The notes: generated by a model from the letters alone, not told the origin. A DNA stretch of 64,000 nt from Bradyrhizobium sp. CB3481 (GCF_029714305.1 NZ_CP121647.1:7398501-7462500); one strand, 5' to 3'; positions 27,994 through 41,527 are shown, counted from the stretch's first letter. A program made the numbers and translations.

Positions 27994-29862
27994 CTATTTC
28001 GCCTGATCGAGCTTGGCGGCCTTGGCGGCGTCATACCACCAGTATTCCGGCGCGCCGGTGCCCTGCGTGTAGCGCGCCGGCTTTTCTGGATGGGCGAACA
28101 CGTCCCAATAGGCGATCGGGTGATTGGTACGATACCATTGCGGCACCCAGTAGCGGCCGGCGCGAAACACGCGATCGAGCGCGCGGCAGGCGGTCGTCAG
28201 GTCTTGACGCGTATCGGCGCCGATCGCCTTGTCGACCAGCGCATCGATGGCGGGGTTCGCGACGCCGGCCAGATTGTACGACCCCTTGGTGGCCGCCGCG
28301 TGCGAGGTGAAATACGGCCGCAGGCTGTCGCCCGGCGTTGGCGACATCGAAAGACGCATAACCGTCATATCGAAGTCGAAGGACTCGACCCGGGCGCGGT
28401 ACTGCACGGCGTCGATCAAGCGGATGCTGGCTTCGATGCCGAGCTGGCCGAGATTCTTGATAAAGGTCGCGTGATGCGGCTGGAACGACGGCTCATCGAG
28501 CAGGAATTCGATGGTGAAGACCTCGCCGTTCGGCAACACTCGCTTGCCGTCCTTGACCGGCAACTTGGCCTCCTGAAGCAGTTGCTGCGCCTTGCGCAGC
28601 AAGGTCCGGTCCTGGCCCGAACCATCCGATACCGGCGGCACGAACGGTTCGCCGAACACCTCGTCCGGAATCTGGCCGCGGAACGGCTCGAGTAGCTTCA
28701 GCTCTTCCGGCGACGGCTTGCCGGTCGCCACCATGTCCGAATTCTGGAACGGAGAGACCGTGCGCGCATAGGCGCCGTACATCACCGTCTTGTTGGTCCA
28801 TTCGAAGTCGAACGCATTGATGATCGCTTCGCGTACCCTGGGATCCCTGAGCTTGTCGCGGCGGGTGTTGAAGAACCAGCCCTGCCCGCCCGACGGCAGT
28901 TCATCCGGCAGGGTCTCGCGCTTGACGCGGCCGTCCTTGATCGCCGGAAAGTCGTAGCGCGTCGCCCAGATCCGCGCGGTGAACTCCTCGCGGTAGAGAT
29001 AGTTCTTGCCGGTAAAACCCTCGAACGCGACGTCGCGGTCGCGATAGAACTCGTAGCGCACGGTATCGAAATTGTAGCTGCCGCGATTGACGGGAAGATC
29101 CGCCGCCCAATAATCCTTGACGCGATCGAACTCGACGTAGCGGTTGATCTCGTATCGGCCCACCTTGTACGGCCCGGAGCCGAGCGGGACATCGGTGGTC
29201 GATTCTTCGAACGGTCGCGTTGCGTAATAGGCCTTGGAGAAGATCGGCAGGCCCGCGACATAGAGCGGCACGTCGCGGGCACGGTTCGGCGCGAAGGTGA
29301 CAGTCACCGTCGCATCGTCCGGCGCCTCGGCTTTCACGAAGTCGCGGAGCTGCACAAGGATCAGCGGGTGACCCTTTTCCTTCAAGATATTCAACGAAAA
29401 GGCTACGTCATGCGCCGTTAGCTTCGAGCCGTCGTTAAACCGCGCCTCGGGCCGCATGGTGAATTTGTAGGTCAGCTTATCCGGTGAAATCCACACCGAC
29501 TTGGCGGCAAGGCCATACATCGCGTCGGGCTCGTCATTGGCGCGCGACATCAGCGAGTCGAACGTCAGCTCCATGCCCTTGGCGCCTTCGCCCTTGAGGA
29601 TGAAGGCGTTGAAGGAATTGAACGTATGGAAGGACTGGTTATAGGCGCGGACCGACGGGATCGTGGAGAACAAGCCCCCCTTCGGCGCTTGCGGATTCAC
29701 ATAGTCGAAATGCTTGAAGTCGGCCGGATATTTCAGATCGCCGAACACCGACATGCCGTGCATCTCGGTGCCGCCATTGTCGGCCGCGGCGGGAGAAAAT
29801 CGGCTTACGCAAAGCGCGCCGATGCCGAGCCCTAGCGCGTGCCGACGTGTGATGTGCGCCAT
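27994..29862 (-). CDS. yejA: Peptide-binding protein YejA, copy 1
   Basis: Periplasmic solute-binding protein of the SBP_bac_5 family, 622 residues. The N terminus MAHITRRHALGLG has a twin-arginine-like pair before the hydrophobic core and an AAA cleavage region, so Tat export is possible. Family segments include HGMSVFGDLKYPADFKHFDY and YKVGRYEINRYVEFDRVKDY. An AAGGAA ribosome site precedes the ATG. It lies 12 bases downstream of a second yejA-type gene and 3 bases upstream of yejB. Confidence 0.92.
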   Translation of the reverse strand: MAHITRRHALGLGIGALCVSRFSPAAADNGGTEMHGMSVFGDLKYPADFKHFDYVNPQAPKGGLFSTIPSVRAYNQSFHTFNSFNAFILKGEGAKGMELTFDSLMSRANDEPDAMYGLAAKSVWISPDKLTYKFTMRPEARFNDGSKLTAHDVAFSLNILKEKGHPLILVQLRDFVKAEAPDDATVTVTFAPNRARDVPLYVAGLPIFSKAYYATRPFEESTTDVPLGSGPYKVGRYEINRYVEFDRVKDYWAADLPVNRGSYNFDTVRYEFYRDRDVAFEGFTGKNYLYREEFTARIWATRYDFPAIKDGRVKRETLPDELPSGGQGWFFNTRRDKLRDPRVREAIINAFDFEWTNKTVMYGAYARTVSPFQNSDMVATGKPSPEELKLLEPFRGQIPDEVFGEPFVPPVSDGSGQDRTLLRKAQQLLQEAKLPVKDGKRVLPNGEVFTIEFLLDEPSFQPHHATFIKNLGQLGIEASIRLIDAVQYRARVESFDFDMTVMRLSMSPTPGDSLRPYFTSHAAATKGSYNLAGVANPAIDALVDKAIGADTRQDLTTACRALDRVFRAGRYWVPQWYRTNHPIAYWDVFAHPEKPARYTQGTGAPEYWWYDAAKAAKLDQAK

Positions 29863-29874
29863 GCGCTTTTCCTT

Positions 29875-31776
29875 TTAGCTGCGCTTGCTGATCTTCGCTG
29901 CCTTTTCGGCGTCCCACCACCACAGGTTCGGAAAGCCCGTTACGCCGTATTTCGGCAGCGGATCGGGACGGCTCAAGCGGTCCCAGCGCGCGGCACGCTC
30001 GAATCCGGCGGCAAACTGTGGAACGACATAGCAGTTCCAGAGCAAGACCCGGTCCAGCGCCTTGCAGGCCGCCACCAGGTCTGCGCGGTCCTTGGCAAAG
30101 ATGATGCGTTCGATCAGCGCGTCGACCGCCGGATTTTTGATGCCGGGCCGATTGCGCGAACCGGGCCGATCTGCTGCATCGGAGCCAAAGAAGTCACGCT
30201 GCTCGTTGCCCGGCGACAGCGACTGTCCCCACACGGTCGTGGTGACGTCGAAGTCGAAACTGCGCAGCCGGTTCTGATACTGCACGCTGTCGACAGTGCG
30301 GATCGACACGGTCATGCCAAGCCGTTCCAAGTAAGGCTTGTAGAACAGCACGCCGCGTTCGTCGCCCGGATCGCCGCACAGGAATTCGACGCTGACGGGC
30401 TTGCCCGAGGGATCGACAAGTTTGCGATCGCGATTTTCAAATCCGGCTTCCTTGAGGAGGCGGGCGGCTTCACGAAGATTGGCCCGGCTCGCCTCTTCAT
30501 TGCCGCCAACCGGATTCTTGTACGGCGTCGTGAACAGTTCGGCTGGCACCTTGTCGCGGATTGTTTCCAGGATTTTCAGCTCCGCACCTTCCGGAACTCC
30601 TGTGGCCATGAACTCCGGAATGCCGTCGAAATAGCTGCCGCAGCGATGATACTCGCCGTTCGAGAGCAGCCGGTCCGAGGTTTCCCAGTCATAGGCATAG
30701 TTGAAGGCGCGCCGGACCCTGACGTCAGCGAACAACGGACGGCGCAGGTTGAGGCCAAAACCCTGCATCCGGCCCGAGGCCGAATTGGTGAACTTCTCCT
30801 TGATGACCCGCTTTTCGGTGACCGCGGGAAAATCATAGGCCGTCGACCACTGTTTGCCGCTTCGCTCGGCAAACCAGTCGAGCTGATCCGCCTTGAAGGC
30901 CTCGCGCCCGACCGAGTCGTCGCGGAAGAATTCGTAGCGGATCTCATCGAAATTGTTCTGACCGACATTGACCGGGATGTCCTTGCCCCAATAGTCGGCA
31001 ACGCGCTCAAGCACCACCGAACGCGCGGCAACGAACTCCTTGATGCGATAGGGCCCGGACCCCAGCGGAATTTCCAGCGTCGTCGCGGTCACGTCGCGCT
31101 TGCGTCCCTGCGCATCGGTGCCTTCCCACCAATGCCTGGGCAACACCGGAACCTCGCCGGCGATGCTCGGCAGTTCGCGATTGCCGGGCATGTCGAACAC
31201 AAACTTCACCTCACGGTCGCCGCTCTTCTCGCATTTCACGATGTGCCGATAATACGCATTGTACATCGGGCTGTTGGCCTTGAACGCATCGAACGAGAAG
31301 ATCACGTCCTCGGGCGTGACCGGCTTGCCGTCATGCCAGCGTGCCGCCGGATTCAGGCGATAGATGACGTAGGAAAAATCGTCGGGGTAGGCGGCCGCAT
31401 CCGCAAGCAGGCCGTAAGCGGTCGAAGGTTCGTCCATCGAGCGCGTGGTCAGCGTCTCGATGATCTGCCCGACGCCGCCGGCGAGCGAGCCTTTCACACC
31501 CTGGATCACCATGTTGAAGTTGTCGAACGTGCCGAACTCGAACAAGCGAACCACGCCACCCTTGGGGGCGCTCGGATTGACGTAATCGTAACGCTTGAAG
31601 TCGGCGGGATACTTTACGTCGCCGAACGTCGAGATGGCGTGGCGCCATTTCAGCCCGCCTGGGGCGTCGTCTGCATACGCCGGCGCGATGGCGAAGATCG
31701 TCGGGGTGAGCCCCAGGCCCGGAGCCAGTGCGGCCGCGGCAGTGCCTTGGAGAAGGTGTCGTCGGGTAATTGCCAA
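29875..31776 (-). CDS. Peptide-binding protein YejA, copy 2
   Basis: Second SBP_bac_5 protein at the head of the yej operon, 633 residues, homologous to copy 1 throughout: AISTFGDVKYPADFKRYDYV, YRIKEFVAARSVVLERVADY and the C-terminal NLWWWDAEKAAKI match. The N terminus MAITRRHLLQG fits a twin-arginine motif well. Two binding proteins feeding one permease pair would broaden the peptide range; which peptides is unknown. Confidence 0.9.
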   Translation of the reverse strand: MAITRRHLLQGTAAAALAPGLGLTPTIFAIAPAYADDAPGGLKWRHAISTFGDVKYPADFKRYDYVNPSAPKGGVVRLFEFGTFDNFNMVIQGVKGSLAGGVGQIIETLTTRSMDEPSTAYGLLADAAAYPDDFSYVIYRLNPAARWHDGKPVTPEDVIFSFDAFKANSPMYNAYYRHIVKCEKSGDREVKFVFDMPGNRELPSIAGEVPVLPRHWWEGTDAQGRKRDVTATTLEIPLGSGPYRIKEFVAARSVVLERVADYWGKDIPVNVGQNNFDEIRYEFFRDDSVGREAFKADQLDWFAERSGKQWSTAYDFPAVTEKRVIKEKFTNSASGRMQGFGLNLRRPLFADVRVRRAFNYAYDWETSDRLLSNGEYHRCGSYFDGIPEFMATGVPEGAELKILETIRDKVPAELFTTPYKNPVGGNEEASRANLREAARLLKEAGFENRDRKLVDPSGKPVSVEFLCGDPGDERGVLFYKPYLERLGMTVSIRTVDSVQYQNRLRSFDFDVTTTVWGQSLSPGNEQRDFFGSDAADRPGSRNRPGIKNPAVDALIERIIFAKDRADLVAACKALDRVLLWNCYVVPQFAAGFERAARWDRLSRPDPLPKYGVTGFPNLWWWDAEKAAKISKRS

Positions 31777-31945
31777 ATGCGGAAATCCTGTTGCTTACGG
31801 GAAGCTAGCCAGCACCCAATATAAGGCAAGGGTTCGACCAATTACGTTGCTTTTTCCTCATGATAGCAGCTTGGGAACACCGCCGCTGCGGCGAAAAGTC
31901 CCGATAACAACTCCGCTAGCCACGATGTGATCCCCGATAAGCGAA

Positions 31946-31968
31946 ACGGCCAGGCAATGCCTGGCCGT
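31946..31968 (-). terminator. Intrinsic terminator after cycM
   Basis: ACGGCCAGGC and GCCTGGCCGT pair perfectly across a three-base loop, and on the minus strand a TTTCG tail follows. It lies 29 bases past the cycM stop codon. Confidence 0.75.
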
Positions 31969-31996
31969 CCTGTCGCCTCAATATCCGGGATGGGTA

Positions 31997-32548
31997 TTAC
32001 TTCGCCGCGGTCGGCAGCGGTGCCGGCTTTTCCGACAGCGAGTTCAAATAGGCGATGACGTCCGCGCGCTCGCTATCCTTCGGGATACCCGCGAAACCCA
32101 TCGCGGTACCCGGCACGAAGGCCTTCGGATTGGTCAGGAACTTGTTGAGATCGTCAAAGGTCCAGTTGCCGCCCTTGCTCTTCATGGCCGCCGAGAAATT
32201 GAACCCGCCGCGACCAGAGCCCTTCGGCTCGTTGACGACGCCAAACAGATTCGGGCCGACGCGGTTGGGGCCGCCCTTCTCGAAGGTGTGGCAGGCGCCG
32301 CACTTCTTGGCGGCGGCGGCGCCCTTCTCGACCGAGGCGGTCTGCAACAGCTTTTCGATCGGCTCGGAGGGAGCCGCGGCTTCCTTGGCGCCACCGTGCG
32401 AGGTATCTTCCTTCACGGCGATTTCGAAGCCCGGCTTCTCCAGTGGCTTGGGGGTGAAGATCGCATGGGCGGCAAAGCTCGTCACCAGAACGAGAATGCA
32501 GGTGGCCAGGATGGCACCGAGAATCTTGTTAAGTTCGAAGGAGTCCAT
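31997..32548 (-). CDS. cycM: Membrane-anchored cytochrome c, CycM-like
   Basis: Monoheme class I cytochrome c tethered to the inner membrane by an uncleaved N-terminal helix ([20 protein letters not shown]). The heme site is CGACH (83-87), and the likely axial Met lies in PGTAMGF. An Ala/Glu-rich linker separates anchor and heme domain, giving 183 residues. In Bradyrhizobium, CycM carries electrons from the bc1 complex to the aa3-type oxidase. It is divergent from kdsB; 198 bases between them hold both promoters. Confidence 0.92.
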   Translation of the reverse strand: MDSFELNKILGAILATCILVLVTSFAAHAIFTPKPLEKPGFEIAVKEDTSHGGAKEAAAPSEPIEKLLQTASVEKGAAAAKKCGACHTFEKGGPNRVGPNLFGVVNEPKGSGRGGFNFSAAMKSKGGNWTFDDLNKFLTNPKAFVPGTAMGFAGIPKDSERADVIAYLNSLSEKPAPLPTAAK

Positions 32549-32746
32549 AACGGATCAGGCTCCAGGCCGGAAAATCGACTGAAGGCCGGTGAGGCGGCCG
32601 CGGGTGGGCGTGAGGAATCAGCCTTTCGCGCCGCACCCTCAGCAGGGCCTGAGATATCGGTTTGCCCGGGCTCTGGCAACCCGTATAAACGCGCCGAATT
32701 TCGTCCCATCCCCATCAAATCCGCTCATCCGGCCGGGCCTCAGACG

Positions 32747-33487
32747 ATGACCGATTCCCGTATTCTGGTGCTGATTCCGGCCCGCATGGCCGCGACCCGG
32801 CTGCCTGGCAAGCCGCTGCTGGATATCGCCGGGCTGCCCATGATCGTGCACGTGCTGCGGCGGGCCGAGGAGGCCAATATCGGCCGCGTGGCGGTTGCGA
32901 CCGATACGGTCGATATCGCCGACGCGGTAAGGGCCCATGGCGGCGAGGCGGTTATGACCAGCCCGGAACACCCCTCCGGCTCGGACCGCATCTACGAAGC
33001 GCTGAGGGCGCTCGACGCCGTCGGCAAAACCGAGGTCGTGGTAAACGTCCAGGGCGATCTGCCAACCATTCCCCCTAAGGATATCCGCGCCGCGGTCGCG
33101 CTGCTCGACGATCCTGAGGTCGATATCGGGACTCTGGCTGCGGAAATCCGGCGGGAGGAAGAGCACACCAATCCGAGCGTCGTGAAGCTGATCGGGTCGC
33201 CGACCAGCGGCCAGCGGCTGCGCGCACTGTATTTTACGCGCGCCACGGCGCCTTACGGCGATGGCCCGCGTTATCATCACATTGGGCTCTATGCCTATCG
33301 CCGGGAGGCGCTGGAACGCTTCGTCAAGCTGCCCCCGTCCGTCCTGGAAAAGCGCGAGAAGCTGGAGCAGCTCCGGGCGCTGGAAGCCGGCATGAGAATC
33401 GATGGGGCCATCGTCCATTCGGTCCCCCTTGGCGTCGATACCCCGGACGACCTCGAAACCGCCCGCAAGATACTGGCTAAAGTCTGA
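32747..33487 (+). CDS. kdsB: 3-deoxy-manno-octulosonate cytidylyltransferase
   Basis: Activates KDO with CTP for lipopolysaccharide inner-core synthesis. The 246-residue product begins [20 protein letters not shown], with the nucleotide-binding Arg and Lys of PARxxxx[16 protein letters not shown] carries the metal-binding Asp, and [12 protein letters not shown] is also family-typical. I placed the start at the ATG at 32747, where homology begins, although the frame is open upstream into the cycM promoter region. pheA follows after 32 bases on the same strand. Confidence 0.94.
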   Translation: MTDSRILVLIPARMAATRLPGKPLLDIAGLPMIVHVLRRAEEANIGRVAVATDTVDIADAVRAHGGEAVMTSPEHPSGSDRIYEALRALDAVGKTEVVVNVQGDLPTIPPKDIRAAVALLDDPEVDIGTLAAEIRREEEHTNPSVVKLIGSPTSGQRLRALYFTRATAPYGDGPRYHHIGLYAYRREALERFVKLPPSVLEKREKLEQLRALEAGMRIDGAIVHSVPLGVDTPDDLETARKILAKV

Positions 33488-33519
33488 GCCGCTGCTAAAA
33501 GGCCGCCAGGAAAGACAGC

Positions 33520-34380
33520 ATGACCAAAAAGCTCAAAATCGCATTCCAGGGCGAGCCTGGCGCCAATTCCCATATCGCCATCGTCGAGGCCTACCCCGAC
33601 GCCGAGCCGATGCCGTGCGCGACCTTCGAGGACGCGCTATCGGCCATTTCCTCCGGCGAAGCCGACCTCGGCATGATCCCGATCGAGAACTCGGTCGCGG
33701 GCCGCGTCGCCGACATCCATCATCTGCTGCCGGCCTCCGGCCTGTTCATCGTCGGCGAATGGTTCTTGCCGATCCGTCACCAGCTTATGGCGCCGAAAGG
33801 CACAAAACTCTCTGACATCAAGACGGTGGAAAGCCACGTCCACGCGCTCGGCCAGTGCCGCCGCATCATCCGCAAGCTCGGCATCAAGCCGGTCGTCGCG
33901 GCCGATACCGCCGGCAGTGCGCGCGATGTTTCCGAGCGCAAGGACAAGACCGTGGCCGCGATCGCCTCGCGCCTGGCGGCGCAGATCTACGGGCTCGATA
34001 TCCTCGCCGAGGACGTCGAGGACGAGGCCCACAACACCACCCGCTTCGTAGTGCTGGCCCGCGAGGCGGACTGGGCCAAGCAGGGCTCCGGGCCGCTGGT
34101 CACGACTTTTGTTTTCCGGGTGCGCAATTTGCCCGCCGCGCTTTACAAAGCGCTCGGCGGCTTTGCCACCAACGGCGTCAACATGACCAAGCTCGAAAGC
34201 TACATGGTCGACGGCAATTTCTTCGCGACGCAGTTTTATGCCGATGTCGACGGCCACCCCGACGACAAAGGTCTCACCTTCGCGCTGGAAGAACTGAAAT
34301 TCTTCTCGCGCGAATTCCGCATCGTCGGCGTCTATCCGGCCCATCCGTTCCGCGCGACGTTTTCCGAGAAGCAGGACTGA
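33520..34380 (+). CDS. pheA: Prephenate dehydratase
   Basis: Converts prephenate to phenylpyruvate in phenylalanine synthesis. It is monofunctional, 286 residues. The catalytic domain (about 1-185) shows FQGEPGANSH, IPIENSVAGRV and the active-site Thr-Arg-Phe in NTTRFVVL. The C-terminal ACT domain (about 198-275, GVNMTKLESYM) is the usual phenylalanine feedback site. No chorismate mutase part is fused. An AGGAAAG ribosome site precedes the ATG. Confidence 0.94.
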   Translation: MTKKLKIAFQGEPGANSHIAIVEAYPDAEPMPCATFEDALSAISSGEADLGMIPIENSVAGRVADIHHLLPASGLFIVGEWFLPIRHQLMAPKGTKLSDIKTVESHVHALGQCRRIIRKLGIKPVVAADTAGSARDVSERKDKTVAAIASRLAAQIYGLDILAEDVEDEAHNTTRFVVLAREADWAKQGSGPLVTTFVFRVRNLPAALYKALGGFATNGVNMTKLESYMVDGNFFATQFYADVDGHPDDKGLTFALEELKFFSREFRIVGVYPAHPFRATFSEKQD

Positions 34381-34493
34381 GGACGCGCACACTTCTGCTC
34401 GCGTCCCGCAACGCCCTGCTTAATGCTGCAACGGATACCGAACTCTGAAGCGGTACTCGCGGCGTTATCGGCCGGCGAGTGCCGCCGCTCCGA

Positions 34494-34868
34494 TCACCAC
34501 CATCGGCGGTCCCAGCCCCATCCTGGGCGCGGGCCCCATACCGGACGCGGACCCCAACCGGGGCGCGGCCCCCAAACCGGGCGCGGCCTCCAAACTGGCG
34601 GGGCGCCCCACGCATAGGCGCCGCGCCATCCCGGACGCCACACGCGACGCGGACCCCAGGCGCCATAGACGCCCCATCTTGGGCCCGGACGCCACCAGCA
34701 GCGCCCCCAGGCATTGCAGACCCAGCGGACCTGCTCGACATCATTGGATTGACGTGAAATCTGGTTGGCCTGCGGAAGACCATTCGGCATCGCGGCGGAA
34801 GCCGGGCCGGCGGTGAGCACAACGCCGCCGAGGGCGGCCAACCCAACAATAGCAGATTTCAGCTCCAT
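34494..34868 (-). CDS. Secreted Trp/Pro/Gly/Arg-rich repeat protein, unknown function
   Basis: A 124-residue product with a clean signal peptide (LKSAIVGLAALGGVVLTAGPASA). The mature part has a short polar segment, then WVCNAWGRCWWRPGP with two cysteines, then about 80 residues of repeats built on PRPVWG and PRPGWG, ending in DRRWW. The DNA behind the repeats is an 18-base tandem array. Similar short proteins with a Cys-Trp block before Gly/Trp/Pro repeats are common in Bradyrhizobium; no function is known to me. A surface, matrix or pilus-adhesion role would be guesswork. Confidence 0.72.
   Translation of the reverse strand: MELKSAIVGLAALGGVVLTAGPASAAMPNGLPQANQISRQSNDVEQVRWVCNAWGRCWWRPGPRWGVYGAWGPRRVWRPGWRGAYAWGAPPVWRPRPVWGPRPGWGPRPVWGPRPGWGWDRRWW
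34525..34596. repeat. Four 18-base tandem repeats inside the Trp/Pro-rich gene
   Basis: Units beginning GGGCGCGG or GGACGCGG recur every 18 bases at 34525, 34543, 34561 and 34579. They encode a six-residue unit of the PRPxWG kind, so copy number may vary between strains by slippage. Confidence 0.75.
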
Positions 34869-35349
34869 GGCTTGTCTCCTTGGTTGGAGACCTCAATAAC
34901 CCCTTCGACAATGTTTGGTTGCTTTTCAGAGTGGAGCCAACGCAGGGTATACTCAGAAAATGAGATGGAGATTCGAGGAAAAGTCATCACTCATCCGGCT
35001 GACTGGCCGCCAATGCCGGCTGCGGTTCACTACGTTCGCAAGGGACGATCGAGTTCAGCCGAACCGTTTCAGCGCCGCCAGCCACAGCTTCCAGATTTCC
35101 GGGGTATCCGACGTCACTGTCCGCGCGGCTTTCGGCAACAATTCCCGCAGCACAGGTTGCGGCGAGACCGGAGAGCGCAGCACGTCGAGAAAGCATCGGT
35201 TCGTTTCTCCGTGTCCCGGACGCGGCGCGGCACGGAGTGACGCGACGCAGAGCCGGGACCCATCTCTCCGCACACGTTGGGCCCCGGCTCTGCAGCGCAC
35301 GACGCCGCGAAACGGGCGCACTGCGCTGCGTCCGGGGAACGGAGAGCGG
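34869..35349. other. Intergenic stretch with a possible gene remnant and a large palindrome
   Basis: About 480 bases between two minus-strand genes. At 35055-35200, on the minus strand, a frame ends in TSDTPEIWKLWLAALKRFG and TGA. It looks protein-like but lacks a natural start: its upstream part runs straight into the palindrome at 35213-35338. It may be the 3' end of a truncated gene; I cannot name the family. The remainder shows nothing I can support. Confidence 0.3.
35213..35338. repeat. Long imperfect palindrome, GGGACCC type
   Basis: GTCCCGGACGC at the left pairs with GCGTCCGGGGA at the right, and internally GCAGAGCCGGGACCCA pairs with TGGGCCCCGGCTCTGC. It is related in its core to the elements at 46290-46416, 49941-50080 and 51801-51881. 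Confidence 0.7.
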
Positions 35350-36369
35350 TTATGCCGCGACCTTCTTCGCTAAGCCGAACGCGTCCGCCAGCAGACTATA
35401 CGACTTCTTCCGCGCGTCGTGGTCGTAGACCGCCGTGATGATCATCAGCTCATCCGGCTGGCTCGCGGTGATCATCGGCTGCAGCTTTGCCATGATGGTC
35501 GCCGGGCTGCCGACGAACAGCCGCGAGCGGTTGCGCATCACCGAAGCGCGCTCGGCATCCGAATAGTTGTAGGCCAGCGCTTCCTCGACACTCGGCAGCG
35601 GCAGATATTGCCCGCGGTCGCGGCGCAGGCGATTGAGGTCCATCGACGAGGCAAGCTGTTCGGCCTCGGCGTCGGTTTCGGCGGCAACCGCGGCGATGGC
35701 GAGAATGCCGTGCGCGGTGTCCCGCCATCCGGATGACTTGAAGTGACTGCGGTAGTTGGTCATCGCCGCGACCGCATCGTAGGACGCAAAATGGTGCGCG
35801 AAGGCGAAGCCCATGCCGACCTGCGCCGCCAATTCCGAACTGTAGTCGGAGGAGCCGAGCAGCCAGATCGGCGGCAGCGGCGTGTCGTCAGGCATGGCGA
35901 CCACATTGTTGTAGGGATGGCCTTCCGGGAAACCGCGTGTCTCCCACAATACGAGCTCGCTCAGCCGCTCGAGAAAATCGTCGCCGTCGCGGCGATCAAG
36001 CCGACTGCGCAGCGCGTGGGCGGTGGCGCCATCGGTGCCGGGCGCACGGCCGAGGCCGAGATCGATGCGGCCGGGAAACAGCGCCTCCAGCATCTTGAAG
36101 CGCTCGGCCACCACCAGCGGCGCGTGGTTGGGCAGCATCACGCCGCCGGAGCCGACGCGGATATTTTTGGTCACCGCCGCGATCTGGCCGATCATCAGGT
36201 CGGGCGCGGGGCTCGCCACAGACGCCAGGTTATGGTGCTCGGCGAGCCAGTAGCGGACATAGCCCAACTCATCGACGTGGCGCGCCAGATCGATGCTGTT
36301 GCGCAGCGCGTGGGCCGGACGGGTGCCTGTGGTGACGACGGAGAGATCGAGGACGGAAAGCGGAATCAT
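35350..36369 (-). CDS. LLM-class flavin-dependent oxidoreductase (luciferase-like)
   Basis: Flavin-dependent monooxygenase of the bacterial-luciferase superfamily, 339 residues, with a TIM-barrel pattern. Family marks are YWLAEHHN near residue 40, GSGGVMLPNH, LGLGRAPGTDG and LLGSSDYSSELAAQVGMGFA. It belongs to the MsnO8-like group with no fixed substrate; the flavin reductase is not encoded nearby. It is divergent from metF with an unusually AT-rich spacer. Confidence 0.87.
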   Translation of the reverse strand: MIPLSVLDLSVVTTGTRPAHALRNSIDLARHVDELGYVRYWLAEHHNLASVASPAPDLMIGQIAAVTKNIRVGSGGVMLPNHAPLVVAERFKMLEALFPGRIDLGLGRAPGTDGATAHALRSRLDRRDGDDFLERLSELVLWETRGFPEGHPYNNVVAMPDDTPLPPIWLLGSSDYSSELAAQVGMGFAFAHHFASYDAVAAMTNYRSHFKSSGWRDTAHGILAIAAVAAETDAEAEQLASSMDLNRLRRDRGQYLPLPSVEEALAYNYSDAERASVMRNRSRLFVGSPATIMAKLQPMITASQPDELMIITAVYDHDARKKSYSLLADAFGLAKKVAA

Positions 36370-36743
36370 CGGCCTAAGCTAGTGCGGCCAGCGACAGCGA
36401 CAAAGGCCTGGCCTGCGCAGATCAGGCCCGCGCTTGTGGGGAAAGGGACGGCAGATTTCCAATACCTGGTTGGGACGAAATATGACAAATTCAGAACAAT
36501 CAATCCTGCCCACCACTCACACAATCCCTAGATTCGAGACTTTCCTCCATCATATCATTGATATAATTATATAAAATTTCATACACTTATAGCCCACGAC
36601 CTACTCTGAAGGGACTATTGCATCGAATTTCTTGTATGAATTGGGCTACTTCCCATGCCCAATGGGCTGTTTGAACATGCCGGTTTGGCCTATTTTAGCT
36701 CCTCGCCGCTACGCCAGACGTCCGCCCATCCTTTTGGAGCCTT
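36370..36743. promoter_or_regulatory. AT-rich divergent promoter region upstream of metF
   Basis: 374 bases, of which about 36530-36640 is markedly AT-rich for this GC-rich window, with runs such as TGATATAATTATATAAAA. Two inverted repeats are visible. TTCATACA (36578-36585) pairs with TGTATGAA (36633-36640). TTGGGC (36641-36646) faces GCCCAA just downstream. They could be regulator sites or a folded leader for methionine genes. I could not match the SAM-II, SAH or cobalamin riboswitch pattern. Confidence 0.45.
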
Positions 36744-37667
36744 GTGAGTGCCATGACCGAGATTACGCCCCCCGCTTTTGACGGCCATCGCGCGCTCCAC
36801 TCGCCCAAGATTTCCTTCGAGTTCTTTCCGCCCAAGACCGAGGAGATGGAGCGCAGCCTGTGGGAGACCATCAACCGCCTGGCGCCGCTAGCCCCCAATT
36901 TCGTCTCGGTGACCTATGGCGCCGGCGGCTCGACCCGTGAGCGGACCCATTCGACCATTGCCCGCATCCTCAAGGAGACCAACCTGGTCCCGGCGGCGCA
37001 TCTGACCTGCGTCGGCGCGCCGAAGGGCGAGATCGACGAGGTGGTGGCGCGCTATCACGAGATCGGCGTCCGCCACATCGTGGCGCTGCGCGGCGATCCC
37101 ACTACGGGCATCGGCACGCCCTATCATGCGCATCCCGACGGCTATCAGAGCTCGCCGGACCTGATCGAAGGCATCAAGAAGCGCTATCCCGATATCGAGA
37201 TTTCGGTATCGGCCTATCCGGAGAAGCATCCGGAAAGCCGGACCATCGATACTGACATCGATACGCTGAAGGCCAAGGTAGACGCCGGCGCGGCGCGCGC
37301 GATCACGCAGGTCTTCTTCGATAACGACCTCTATTTCCGCTATCTCGACCGCGTCCGCGCCCGCGGCATCGACATTCCGATCGTGCCCGGCATCATGCCG
37401 ATGCACAATTTCAAGCAGGCGCGCGGCTTTGTGACCCGCGCCGGCACGTCCGTGCCGGACTGGCTGGCCGACAAGTTCGAAGGCCTCGACGACGATGCCG
37501 AGACGCGAAAGCTGGTCGCCGCCACCGTTGCGGCCGGCCAGGTGCAGAAGCTCGCCAAGCACGGCGTCGACACCTTCCATTTCTACACCATGAACCGCGC
37601 CGACCTCGTGTTTGCGATCAGCCATTTGCTGGGCATTCGCCCCAATGGCGCACAGAAAGCCGCCTGA
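36744..37667 (+). CDS. metF: Methylenetetrahydrofolate reductase
   Basis: Flavoenzyme that reduces 5,10-methylene-THF to 5-methyl-THF, the methyl donor for MetH. The 307-residue TIM barrel begins [14 protein letters not shown] with the catalytic Glu. [16 protein letters not shown] and ALRGDP are further family signatures. GTG at 36744 and ATG at 36753 (MTEITPP) are both possible; GGAG at 36736-36739 sits 4 and 13 bases before them, so neither is ideal. metH starts four bases after the stop, giving a tight metF-metH operon. Confidence 0.94.
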   Translation: MSAMTEITPPAFDGHRALHSPKISFEFFPPKTEEMERSLWETINRLAPLAPNFVSVTYGAGGSTRERTHSTIARILKETNLVPAAHLTCVGAPKGEIDEVVARYHEIGVRHIVALRGDPTTGIGTPYHAHPDGYQSSPDLIEGIKKRYPDIEISVSAYPEKHPESRTIDTDIDTLKAKVDAGAARAITQVFFDNDLYFRYLDRVRARGIDIPIVPGIMPMHNFKQARGFVTRAGTSVPDWLADKFEGLDDDAETRKLVAATVAAGQVQKLAKHGVDTFHFYTMNRADLVFAISHLLGIRPNGAQKAA

Positions 37668-37671
37668 TCCG

Positions 37672-41523
<3,852 letters not shown>

Positions 41524-41527
41524 TCGC

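Noticed and set aside
29839..31824. Long plus-strand frame opposite the second yejA gene
   Set aside because: Antisense shadow of a well-supported binding protein; no ribosome site or family motif.
36370..36743. SAM-II, SAH or cobalamin riboswitch before metF-metH
   Set aside because: I looked for the conserved core words of these classes and could not match them; only generic dyads were found.
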